Of a stretch of DNA of 64,000 bases, positions 1-12,000 are shown piece by piece. The stretch covers positions 16,694,849-16,758,848 of the forward strand of contig JAKZAP010000001.1 of NCBI GenBank assembly GCA_023053575.1, read 5' to 3'. Origin of the DNA: Branchinecta lynchi. Lineage: Eukaryota > Arthropoda > Branchiopoda > Anostraca > Branchinectidae. The notes below the pieces were generated by a model. It was not told the origin of the DNA and searched no databases. It was given only the letters and a program-made list of their open reading frames with translations. The position numbers were made by a program, and so were the translations under genes. Each line of letters starts with the position of its first letter. Within the stretch, counting starts at the first letter, position 1.

Positions 1-37
1 AACTATACATTTCCTGCAAGATGTTCTTGCAATGAAG
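1..37 (+). CDS. GLOD4: GLOD4 exon, window-edge partial
   Basis: Encodes the end of the first VOC helix (FLQDVLAMK; compare the family pattern FYRDVLGMK). It ends on a complete AAG codon followed by the donor GTAAGA, so the next exon starts in phase 0. Confidence 0.85.
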
Positions 38-3000
38 GTAAGAGAGTTGAACTGAGGAGAGTTTTCTTGAGATCTCCGAATCACTTTCAGGCGAGCAAAG
101 CGCATTGCAAAAACTGTAGGAAAGGGATTCCTGGAATAACTTTCCACTGTCCCCTTGGACTGATCGCGAAAGCTGACATTGCCGGTAAAATGTTAAATTA
201 CAAATTCGGCTACGCTATTTCGAATAAATATAGTTCACTTAATGGTTCTTTGATTCTCATATATTCCATAAAAGCCACCCTAATGAGGCTTGACATTTTT
301 CTTTTTTTATTAGTGATACTTTCGGTGATACTTGCACTGTTTTTTTTCGCACCTTTGAGTGGCGTTTATGATCGCCTATGAAATTTCACCAGTAGCCTAT
401 ATGAAGCAAGTTTGCCGATTTGTGCTTATTTACTGTTTTCGATAGCCTTTGGCGTTTGCCGTTGTTTTTGGGTGCGCAAAAACAGGATTTTGTTTTGCTG
501 GCAGTGTACTTCTTTTATAACATAAATTACACATTGGATATGTCTACTCACATTGGACTTCAAAGAGGCTGTTCTCATAATGCAGAACATAAAGAATATA
601 ATCCTCATTTCCCTCCATGTTTGAAAGAAATGCCAAATCGTCAAACAAAATCTGAATTGTCTCTTCTTAATTCTTGATTCTCATACAAATTACCGTTTTT
701 GCTCCTCTGACTTCTCCATTCTCGATTTTGACAAGAACACTATTTTGCAGCTCGGTCGCTAGGTACCCGATATACATGTATATACATATTGAACACCCAA
801 ACTCTGTTGACCAATCAGGGAGGATAATGGGAAGAGGAGAATCTACAATTCACCATCTGAGCAAATTCTCGATTTTCCAGAATCGCAAGGATTTCTCCAT
901 TCTCGATTCTGACAAAAATGCAAGAAAGGAGAATTCACTTCATCTGAATAGTAAAAAAAATGAAATAGGAGAATTCTGAGAACAATCCCAAGGAGACTTC
1001 GGATCAAAAACGCAACTATTGGAAAGTGATTCCGACTTAGCTTTCTAGCTCACGAAAACCCTCCTTAGAACAGAGCCAAACAGAGAGGAAAGGTTTTACT
1101 GACAGCAGCAGGATTCACCTGTTCACCAGGGAATTTTGGTCAGAACAAGGATCTAAAAAAGAACACATGAAAATGACTTTTTAATCAAAATTGTAGTAAC
1201 ACACAATCGTAAAATACTATTATATTTCTCAAACCTTAATTGCAACTAGGGTACAATGACCAGTAGTCGGCCATGACAAAAACACCGGCCACAATATTTC
1301 CATAGACTTTAAAACTTACAATAACTGAATTTTTAAAACAAACAGCAGCAATAGAAAGCAAATCTTTTCTTTCACTTGAACACTGAGCATTGTCAGACCA
1401 CATTGAATCAATTGCACCATTCAAGGTGGCTGGTTTTTTGGTAGTCTTTCCGGCCAAGTTGGATAACTGTCTGCATGTCTGGGCTGTGAAAGCTCCATAC
1501 TTCGTAGACTACGTATCGGTTGTAAACATTGTTTGAATAAATGGTACCTTGGTCTTCATACATCAAGCTGATTTTAGCCTGTGTGTTTCATCAGCTCTTG
1601 TTTTTCTTTATTTTCGTAGTACCAGTAATATGTACAATACTGCACTGGGCCCAATGTTATTCTGGGAGTTGATGAAATTATTGTCGTTTTCGTCAAACAG
1701 AGACCAAAGTTAAGAACTCGATAGCTTGATATAGATAGTGGTCTGCTGTTGAAACAGTTAGGCGGGGGAACAGAACCAAGATGGGGAGCTTTCTTCTTGT
1801 CTTTCTTTCAAGCTTTCTTCTTGGGCAAATCAAAAGAGCCCAGTTTGCAGCATAGATTTTTGTAACTTGTTTTGAAGGGCATAAAAGCATAAACAAGTTT
1901 TGAATAATATCAAAACATGCATACATATTACTGTCCTTGCAATTATCTATCACATTGTGCACGAGAGCTGCAGTCCAACTGCATTTCGAGCTCAAAGAAC
2001 TTTGTTGGAAAACTTGGAAGAATTTGAACTTCAACATGCTATCTGCCTAGAGGAAAGCTTTTGCAATTCGGAAATAGAAGCTGGAGTAATTTTCTGTTGT
2101 TTTTTGGGTTTCATCAGAAAGTTACTAGTTTTTCTGTAGCTTTTGAGCCTGAAAACCTTTCTAGCTTTCGCAGAAAGTATCACTAAAAAAGCTAGCTTTT
2201 ATTTTAAATTGAGAAACCGGACACCTCTGATTGTGTTGAGGTAATTCTATAAACGAATGGAAAAAGAAACACACAGTTCGACTTAGGACCCCATATTTAA
2301 GTTGAATTACCAGTGAAGTAGCCTGCATCTGTTGCAGGTGCTCCGTCATGAAGAGTTTGAGGAGGGTTGCAAAGCAGCTTGTAATGGGTAAGTTTCTTCT
2401 TATGTTGAATTATGATCGTGTCGGGACATCTAGCCACAAGACAATTCGCCACAGGGACAACTGGGAACCGAATATTCGCCACAGGGATATCACGCCACAG
2501 TGACATCTTGCCACAGTGACAACCTGCCACACCAATAGCTTGCCACGCTAACAACTTGCCACAGCGACAAGCTGACACAGAGACATCTTGCCACACTGCC
2601 ACTTATCGTCAGATTTATGTTCAATTACTATTTATTCGAACAAAATTTTTAATGAAGCAGATGATCATGGGATTATATTTGTCAATAAAATTGTACCTTC
2701 TTTAGATAATTATGGGCAATGTCTCTCAATAAATCAAGCGCACTGCTACGGTTATGCCTACTGACAGTTATTTCGATTTTCCGGTTAGTCTTCAAGTATT
2801 GTTTCTTAGGCCAAGGAGTAGAACAACCTGCTTTGATTCGGTCGACTTCAGCCTTTCGCAAATTTTCTTCGGTCTTGAAACATTTCAAGTACTGTAATGC
2901 CAAAGCTGGGGTGACTTGATCGTATCAGCTGTTAAAAGTTGAGTTGCCAACCTTCTATGTTGTTGCTAGTTCGTGGAATATGCCCAGCTCCTCGATCGGT

Positions 3001-6000
3001 CATTCAAAGAGAAGGTGGGAACCGAGCCGGTCTTCGAGCATTCCTACGTAGTCTCCCGATGTAGTTGTTTTAATGGATAAAAAACTGAAAGGATTACTTA
3101 GGATCCAAATTCCCGTGGGTCAGCTATAGCTAAATGTCTCATATTTTTGGTATATTTTTTTTTATTTTTTACCTAAAGCATAATTTTTTTGGCGAGTCAT
3201 CCATGTGGCGGGTTGGTCGTGTGGCAAGTCGTCCCTGTGGCGAAATGACATTGTAGCAAGCTATCGGTGTGGCGAGTTGTCGGTGTGGAGACTTGTCGGT
3301 TCCCAGTTGTCGCTGTGGCGAGTTGTCATGGAATCTTTATAAACATAAAAAAAAAGGCTTGGAAAAATTTTTTTTTGGCGAGTCATCCATGTGGTGGGTT
3401 GGTCGTGTGGCAAGTCGTCCCTGTGGCGAAATGACATTGTAGCAAGCTATCGGTGTGGCGAGTTGTCGGTGTGGAGACTTGTCGGTTCCCAGTTGTCGCT
3501 TTGGCGAGTTGTCATGGAATCTTTATAAACATAAAAAAAAGGCTTGGAAAAAACTTAAAAAATGTTTAGTGCCAAAACTAACTGAAGCCTTGTGAAGGGA
3601 AGAAACCTCGTCGACATGCAGGTTACTCAGGGTCTATTCAGTTCCTTAGCTGTCTCTGCAGAAAATACCTTATCTTAGGGAATTTTTTTTCATCTTGAAA
3701 CCCAGCATAATTCTGTTCAGTTGCAGCTCAGTACTCGACTGAGAACATGTTGGAGTTTTACTTAAAATGAAAATTTGTAGGCTAGGATAGAAAGGTAGTG
3801 TTGTCGGGTTGGTGTTCCTAAGTATGCTTGGTATGGCTAAACACACGGTACACTTGATATGGCTAAAGCCCGCTGGCAGATTTTTGTATTTTTTTTTGGT
3901 ATTCGTCTTGAGCAGCCTAGTGACCCGAGCTAAGAACGGAAAGTGAAGCTTGTGGTTACCATGGACAATACCAAGTCTAGGCTGTAGATGATAGGTTTCT
4001 GACCAAGTTTTATGTGGTTGGCAATTCCAGACCTTATGATGGGAAATGGAGCAAGACGATGATTGGCTATGGACCTGAAGACGACCACTTCGTCATTGAG
4101 CTAACTTACAACTATGGTCTTTCGACATACAAGATGGGAAACGACTTCATTGGAATCACTGTAAGGTGGGTACTCGACTTGCTAAGTGCGGCATTACAAT
4201 CATAAAACTCATTGTGTTGCGGACTTTCGTTTTGTCGTGTTTTTTTGTTTTTTTTTAGTCCGCCGATTCCTGCTTATTGCTAGAAAATGGGAAGAGTCTA
4301 AATTCTGTGTTTTTACGGTGGTGATGATACGGCAAGAAAATCAGCTTATCAACTAAGACAGACAAGTTCTCCTCAGAGCACACTCCTTGAGCCCAAGTTG
4401 ACTGGGAATCATATATTCAAACAATGGCTAAAAATCGACGTCATGTACGATAATTTGGCAGTGATATTTCGGCCCTTCTTGGCAAGGGTCCTCGTCAGGC
4501 TTTTGAACGTCGGGGACTGGAAAAAACGAACCTGCAATAAATGAATGAAGCTTCTAATAACTTAATTAACTATAAACATCATATTTTGGGCAGTTACTTT
4601 TCGGCGTAGGGAAAAGCCAGTGCTACTATTTCGTTTTTTGGCACGGCTGCTATTTTTGCTGCGCGATTGTGGCGATGACAGAAAAGGTCTCTTCCCGCAT
4701 TTAACTTTGGTTTTGTTATTATTAAGGGCCTGATGTTTATATTTCCTTGCATTCATAATGCCGTTCCACATTTCCGGTAAGGATTATTTGCGGGTCGCTC
4801 TCACTACCGCAACAGGTCAGTTCGCATAAACGTCAGTTTGCCTAAACCAAAAATCGGACAGTTCGGCAACACGTCAGTTCCTCTACACGTCAGTTCAGTC
4901 GCCGTCAGTTTGCCTATTTTAGAAATCCGTCAATTCTGCGACACGTCAGCTCTTCTGGCAGTTACTTTTGAGAAATCGGCATAGGGAAGAGCCAGTGCTG
5001 ATATTTCGTTTTTTGGCACGGCTGCTTTTTTTGCTGCGCGAATGTGGCGATGACAGAAAAGGTCTCTTCCCGCATTTAACTTTGGTTTTGTTATTATTAA
5101 GGGCCTGATGTTTAGATTTCCTTGCATTCATAATGCCGTTCCACATTTCCGGTAAGGATTATTTACGGGTCGCTCTCACTACCGCAACAGGTCAGTTCGC
5201 ATAAACGTCAGTTCGCCTAAACCAAAAATCGGACAGTTCGGCAACACGTCAGTTCCTCTACACGTCAGTTCAATCGCCGTCAGTTTGCCTATTTTAGAAA
5301 TCCGTCAGTTCTGCGACACGTCAGTTCTTCTACGCGTCAGTTCGCCTGCATAATCCGTCACTACACCTAAAGATTCATATCGGCCTATTAGTTTGAAGTC
5401 GACTAGGGCACCGAAAGCAATACATCCTTCACACAATCTAGTCTGGGGTCCACTGAACCGAAAGTCTTCTCCTTCTAAAAGTGGAGGGTCTTACTGGGGC
5501 AACACCTCTAGAGATCACAGGACCTCGCGTACGTTCTGTTACTCACGAAAGTTACCGGGATACAGCTTTTTGGTATATCGGACATGCTTTTCTAACCTCT
5601 TACACTCTAACTATTCTGCGGTTGCGGTTTGTGCGGTTACATCCGCGGTCCAACTTTCGACCAATCAAAAGCAAGCAGATGTAAACAAACATTCAAACAT
5701 TTCAGAAGCAGCGTTGCCGCCTGTCGCAGAAATCTGCGGTTAATGACGGTTTTCACTTCTTCGACAGAACAAGCCAAAATTCTACGACCGGTTCCTTGCA
5801 AGTAAATATAAAAAGTAAGCAAAAAATCTTTTGCGGCCAAAAGTCACATGTTCCAGACAAGAAAAAGTGGCAATAGTGTATATGAACCAAGAATTCCAAG
5901 ATATTTCACCTGAGAATTGGAGGATATTAAGAAGAATAAGCAGGTAAAAATCATTCAAGCAGAGCTGCAATGTGGTTGTTCTTGAGTGTGGGTTAAGGTC

Positions 6001-9000
6001 TTTTAGGTAGTAGAAATCTCCACTTGCTTATAGGCCCAGATTAAACAGCAAATAAGTTGGACTGTCGAGAGTTTAAGATTATTCGTGGTATGTATTGTTT
6101 TTTTTGTGAATGTTACAGAACTGTTGTCACTGTCAGAGGCGTTACTAGCTGAAATGTTTGTCGGGCGGGGGGGGGGGGGCAAGGCATGGGCAGGGTATTT
6201 ACTGACTGTTGTTGCAGAAAGAAGAACTGTTTTCAAGAACAAAAATGACAGCTTTGAAAAATAATTGACTGATTTAAAAGAATGACTGTTTTGACAAAAA
6301 ACAAACTGATTTTCAGGAAAAATAACTGTTTTCATGAAAAAAAAAACTGTTTTGACGGAAAACTGCAGTGCTTCAGGCCAACTCAGTTATTTTTTAAAGA
6401 CTGGCCGGACACATTTGGAGGATATTTGATCGTGCCAAATGGATATGTCAGCTGAATTTTATTGGAGCTATATTTCAGCCCTTCTTGGCAAGGGTCCTGT
6501 TCAGGCTCAAAACCGGTCAAGTTGGAAAATGAACTTACGGGAAGGGTTCCTTTTTCCAACTTGAGCGGTTTTGAGCCGGAAGAGGCCCTTGCCAAGAACG
6601 GCCGAAGTATAGCTCCAAGAAAATTCAGCTGACGTATCCATTTTGCACCATCAAATATGATTCGCAGTCAGCTTGGGCTGAAGGAATATTTACATTTGGA
6701 AGGGTCGCCCCCCCCCCCCACAGTTGTGACGCCCCTGTTTACTGTACATACTGTACGGATGTCTGATGCTTGTCGGCCATGCCACATGGCTATTTCCATT
6801 TTTTGTATGATAACTTAACTAATTTGAACAGCTAAAAAGGCTGAGAAGCTCAATAGCAAAGTCGGGTTACAGTAAATCAGTAGCTTAGTGAATAACCTAG
6901 ATGCTGTGAGTCTCCTACTAGTCAGCAGAAATATTTTCATATCCTGTGGTTTGATCATTAGTAGGGTACAGGGAAAAATACAGAACCCTGAAGCTGCTAC
7001 GCACAACTATGGTAGTCAGAATAAAGTTACTTGCAAAAATCTCCATTATTATAAAAGGCTAACCATGTTGAGTCCCTAATATGTGTTTGTATTGTTTATT
7101 TTCTTTTTCTTATGAGATATTTTATGGTCTTTGTTTGCCACTAGTTAGCCAAGCTAAAAATCAATAAATTTTATTGTATTATATTTGTTTTAACAATTGT
7201 AAATTCCCCTGTAATTGCAAGGTTTGTAAATACTATAATATTTAAGTACCTATGGTGTTGTAACATATTTTATTCTTTACAGGAAATTGAATGGATCAAC
7301 TGACCAAGAAGCAGGTCCGGATTGCGAATAGCCTAAAGAAAGAGGAGAAATCTGACTTCTTATTTTGTGCCAAACACGGATATTCTTCCTTTATCAGAGG
7401 CTTGAGTCCTGGACAAGCTCAGTGATACATTGAAGACAGTAAGAGACAGGCACTGTAGGCCTCTGATGACTACAATGGCAGGTGCTGCTATTGCCAGCAC
7501 ATAAATCTTTGGTGGCATGCAGTGAGAAGGCCAAATATCATGAAAAGTTTATCAAGGGGTTTCTCAATCTTTAATCAGTGGAAGAAGAGATTGTAGATGG
7601 TTACGGTTTGCCAAAAATGGATGCTGTTTGCCAACAGCCCATAAAAGAGAAAACTGATCGACTTTTCTATGTGTATTTGTGCCAAACAACTGACATCGCT
7701 CCTTGGTCACAGGCTAAAGTGTTAGACAAGCTAAGTGATTTGCTGCAAAAAAGCTCAGGACTGCAATGTCAAAACCTGATTTTTGTGATTGTGTGTTGCA
7801 TGAAACTTGCAGGAAAAATCTTTTTTCCACTTCTGAGTCCTCAGTCTTGTTAGCTGATGGGACTTCTGACACTGTGCAACTTGGACATCAACACCGACTC
7901 CTAGTCCCATGGTCCTACAGTTAAGGTCTCAAAGTGTTGACTTTTCATATACTGACACTTTCCTCTTTTACCTGAAAAAAGAATGTAAAGAGAGGCCAGA
8001 GTCTCAACTTCGCAGAGTTTCTGAAGCGTCAAGGAGCGTTAACATAGTAATTGAACATGCTTATGCACTAACTGAGCGTGATATTCTTCTTGCTTCTGGA
8101 TGTAGGGGTCGTGATCTTGTTGCAGAGAAGGCCAGGTATCTCGATAAATGCTTGAGGAACTTGTGATGGAAATTGAACCAAAGTGTAAATTATGGTAGTG
8201 TGTACAAGACATCACAAATCAGAGAAAACTTGTCTGTCCTTTTAAAGCAGAGTGACAGCCATACTATGAAACGGCTGAAGAATTGCCTAAAAATGATCTC
8301 CGTATACATCTTTTGCCACGCAAAAGGAGCCCATGTGGCTGTCACCCACCGACAGATCATTTTTTTGTTTGCACTGGCTGCGTGCATTTTTGCAATTTTC
8401 CGTGTAGACGCAAGCTCACGACCCAATACCTGTCTCTTTGAACCCACTGGACTATGGATGGGCCGATGAGATACGTGGGGGAGCAAAAGCAGTGGCAACT
8501 GATGGGCCATATTTTTCCAGACAGTGTGGTCGGTGTTTTTTGTGCCTGCAAGAAATCTTGCAGCAAAAATGCTCATGTGCTGCAACCAAGAGATCTCGTG
8601 ATTTACTATGCGCATCCGGGGGGAAATGTGTCAATGTCATTGTAATAGACGAGGAAGAAGAGGATTTCGAAGCCTAACTCATTTGTGATTAAATATGAAA
8701 GTTGACAGGACCAACTTTTGCAAATATGGTTTTAATAAATGTACTCTTTCACCTTAAATAAACATACCTAAATAAACTTTTCCATTGTTTCTGAAGGATA
8801 GTTATTAGTCAGAGTTGGAATCACCGTAGCTGGTTAGCTGATAATAGTTTTCGTTCCGCTTTAGAAAAATGAAATGGAACGCCAAGACATCCGAATTTGA
8901 ATGTTGGTGCGTAACATCTTTAGCACATGTCTGATCCCAGTATCCCGCCCAGATTCGAAATCAGCGTGGTCGATTTACCGAGAATCCATCGTCGGATCAG

Positions 9001-12000
9001 CTGCCCCCGACGGGAAAGCTACTTTTCACATTTTGATACTTGGGCCCCAGACTAATCCGGTGACAAATTGCCGCCAGACGCGCTAGAGGAACAATAACAA
9101 TCACTCGCGAAATCTGGGAATAAGTTACATGACGGGTGAATGAGCGATTAGGCTTTCGCTTCATATAGAGTCGCTCATTGGCTCCGTGGTAACCAGGAAT
9201 GAAGTCGGAAGCCAAAAATGACAAACTTGATGACGCTTGACAGAACAGAGTTGGGTAAAGCAAAAAGAGGTGAAGAGGCATTTTAAACATGGTTAGGTCT
9301 AAGAGGAATTGAAAATAGCAAAACAAACCTGGATAAACATACACAAAGAAGTAACGTGTCATTGTTTTCTTTATGACAGCGCAACTAGCGGCCAAAAAAG
9401 AACTAATCTGAGATTTTATGAGGGGTATATTAAGCAGAGGGAAGAAAACCCAGCGGATTTACATATTGATGAGCGTAAAATTAGTTCAGAATGGCCGGGA
9501 TTTTGCGATCAGACGCGGCAGGTAAAGTCACTAAAGAAAGAACAGATGCAAAGTAATTCCATCAGTACAAGCTGTTGCGAAGGTTTTTACCAGGGCTAGT
9601 CATACGGAAAATGAAAAATATAAGGTGAAACGTATAATTAAACGCATTTAAGGGCTTAACAACCATCCCAAGGTGAAGAACCTAAATGTGCCAGTGAATC
9701 TCAATCTTTGCCGAAACAGTACTGAAAACAGTGAGGGACGAATTACTTCTCTCTTGGCCAGTGCTTCCACTAGATTCTCTTAAAACAAGAGCTACGATCT
9801 CATATGGCACTTGTTACAAGTAGGTGGTGTGACAAACGAGAAAGTAACTCTGAGCGTTTTTTTTTTTCGGATATCCGCTACCCCTAATCACCTTGCTTGG
9901 ATCCTAAAATATTTCATGTAAGGCATACGATCTCTCTACTTTCCAAGTTTCATTCAAATCACTCCACTCGTTTAACCCCTATGCGAGCCACAACATTTCC
10001 GGGACTCCCCCTCAACTCCTCCCATTGTGGCCGAATACGACTATACATTTTCATAATTCCAATGAGCTTAACATCATTTTTTATTCAAGAGTGTTCATTA
10101 CAGATGAATTTTTCGCGTCCTTAATGTGCGCATCATTACGGTCAAATGCACAAATAAAACAGTTTTTACAAACAGTACACTCTCGTGATTTCTAAGGATA
10201 CATGCTCATTCTTATCTCAAGGGTTTTGCTTACAAATGATCACAACAAACCCACGGATTGACGAATTCCTACTTTCATCCTCTGACCCAGCCTTGCAAGT
10301 GGCATATTATGAGTTTTTTTGTTGTTTTTTTTCAACTGCTTTTCGAATAGTTTCGTGTAGTCCGGTGCATGTTGTAAGAATTTGGCCTTTTTCAAAACAT
10401 TTTCAATGGGAAGGGATTTTGGAAAAAATCTTCTGCTAGTGCAGATTTGAAAGCGTTTGTAGTCGTTATCCTTGCCGTTCAACAGCCTGACGAGGACCCT
10501 TGCCAGAAAGGACTGAAACCGCTGCTAAAGCATCGTAGCTGACGTATCCGTTTTTTAGCCATTTTTAGAATAAGCCATTGTTAGCCATTCACTGTAAAAC
10601 AAAATCTTGCAGTATTTGGTACTGGGATTAATCTTGTCTCTAAAAATATAATCTTATCTCTAATTTGGATTAATGTTATCTCAGTAAAGATTACGTTAAT
10701 CACAGTAGCAAATACTGCATTTAACTTTAATCCTTACTCGGAGAAACTTTTTACAGTGTTGTTTGAATATTTTCTGTGTCGTTTGTGCCGGTCCACCGCG
10801 TATTTCGACCGCCTAGCTGTACAATGCAATGGTCCTTTTTGGAGGATATTCCAAAAGAAAGACAAGAAAAAGTTGCGGCTTCCACCATGGACTAGTGACC
10901 GTTTTGTGACAAGTCGGTATGAGATTATTGACCCTGATGAAGCGATCATAGCCAAGGCCGTATCCAGGGGGGGTGGGGTTGACTCTGATCTACAGGCATC
11001 CCCCCCTCCCCGCCCGAAATAAATTCATAGCTCTGTTTTTTGTGTCTTTTGTATTTAGAAATCCATTTTGTTCTTTGTTATGGCACTTGCCCTTCTGCCA
11101 AGTGCCATGTAGCGATCGCAGTTTCTGTTCGTCCGTCGGTCTGTCGCTCTGTCCAGGTTTTGTTAGTTCGGGCACTTCCCCATAAGCTAGGACGATGAAA
11201 CTTGGCAGACCTATCAGGGACACCAAATGAATAAGTTGGAAATAGTCTGTTCCCCGATCCGAGCATCCTGGGGGGAGTGGAGGGAGGGGGAACGCGGAAT
11301 CTTGAGGTATTTATGACTTTCGAACGGGTGATCGGATCTTAATGAAACTTGATATTTGGAAAGACCCCGTGTCTCAGACGACCCATCATTAAGCTAGAGG
11401 GGGGAGCCGGAAATCTTAGGAAAAGCTTAGAGTGGAGGGATTGAGATGAAACTTGGTGGGAAGAACAAGCACAAGTCCTAAATACATAGTTTGACATAAC
11501 CTGGAATCTGTTTATCCCGCGAGTTCGGTACGTCCTGATGTGCTAGGACGATGAAACTTGGGAGGAGTATCAGGGACCCGAACAGGCTGACTTCAGAATA
11601 GTCATTTGCCCGATCCAACCATCACGGGGGGAGTGGAGGGATGGGAAGCACGGATTTAGTGCCATGCATAACTTTTGAACGGGTTATTGGAATTGAATGA
11701 AACTTGGAAAGAGCTATCGTCTCAGATGTTCCACGTCAAGTGTTCTGGTCGGATCCGATACCTTTGGGAGGGGGGGGGGGAATTGTAGTGGGTCACCGGA
11801 AATCTCGTGAAACGCTTAGATCGAGGTATTGGGATGGAAGTTGGTGGGTAGAAAAAGTATTAGCCCTAGATACGTAACTGACAAAACCAGATTGAATCGG
11901 AGCTCTATTTTTTTTTTTTTTTTTTTTATTTGCCGCGTAGCATCTTTTCCGTTCTTCCTGTCCAGTATGATTTGGCCAGGTGACTACGCTTCCACTTCCC

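Noticed and set aside
2682..2903. 73-codon minus-strand frame with moderately protein-like sequence in GLOD4 intron 2
   Set aside because: No splice context, motif or repeat match could be recognised, so it is left as unassigned.
4160..4160. GLOD4 exon 3 ending at 4160 before GTAAGG
   Set aside because: Joining from 4160 puts exon 4 out of frame; ending at 4165 restores it.
8190..8615. 141-codon minus-strand frame
   Set aside because: Antisense to the decayed plus-strand ORF, with no domain signature.
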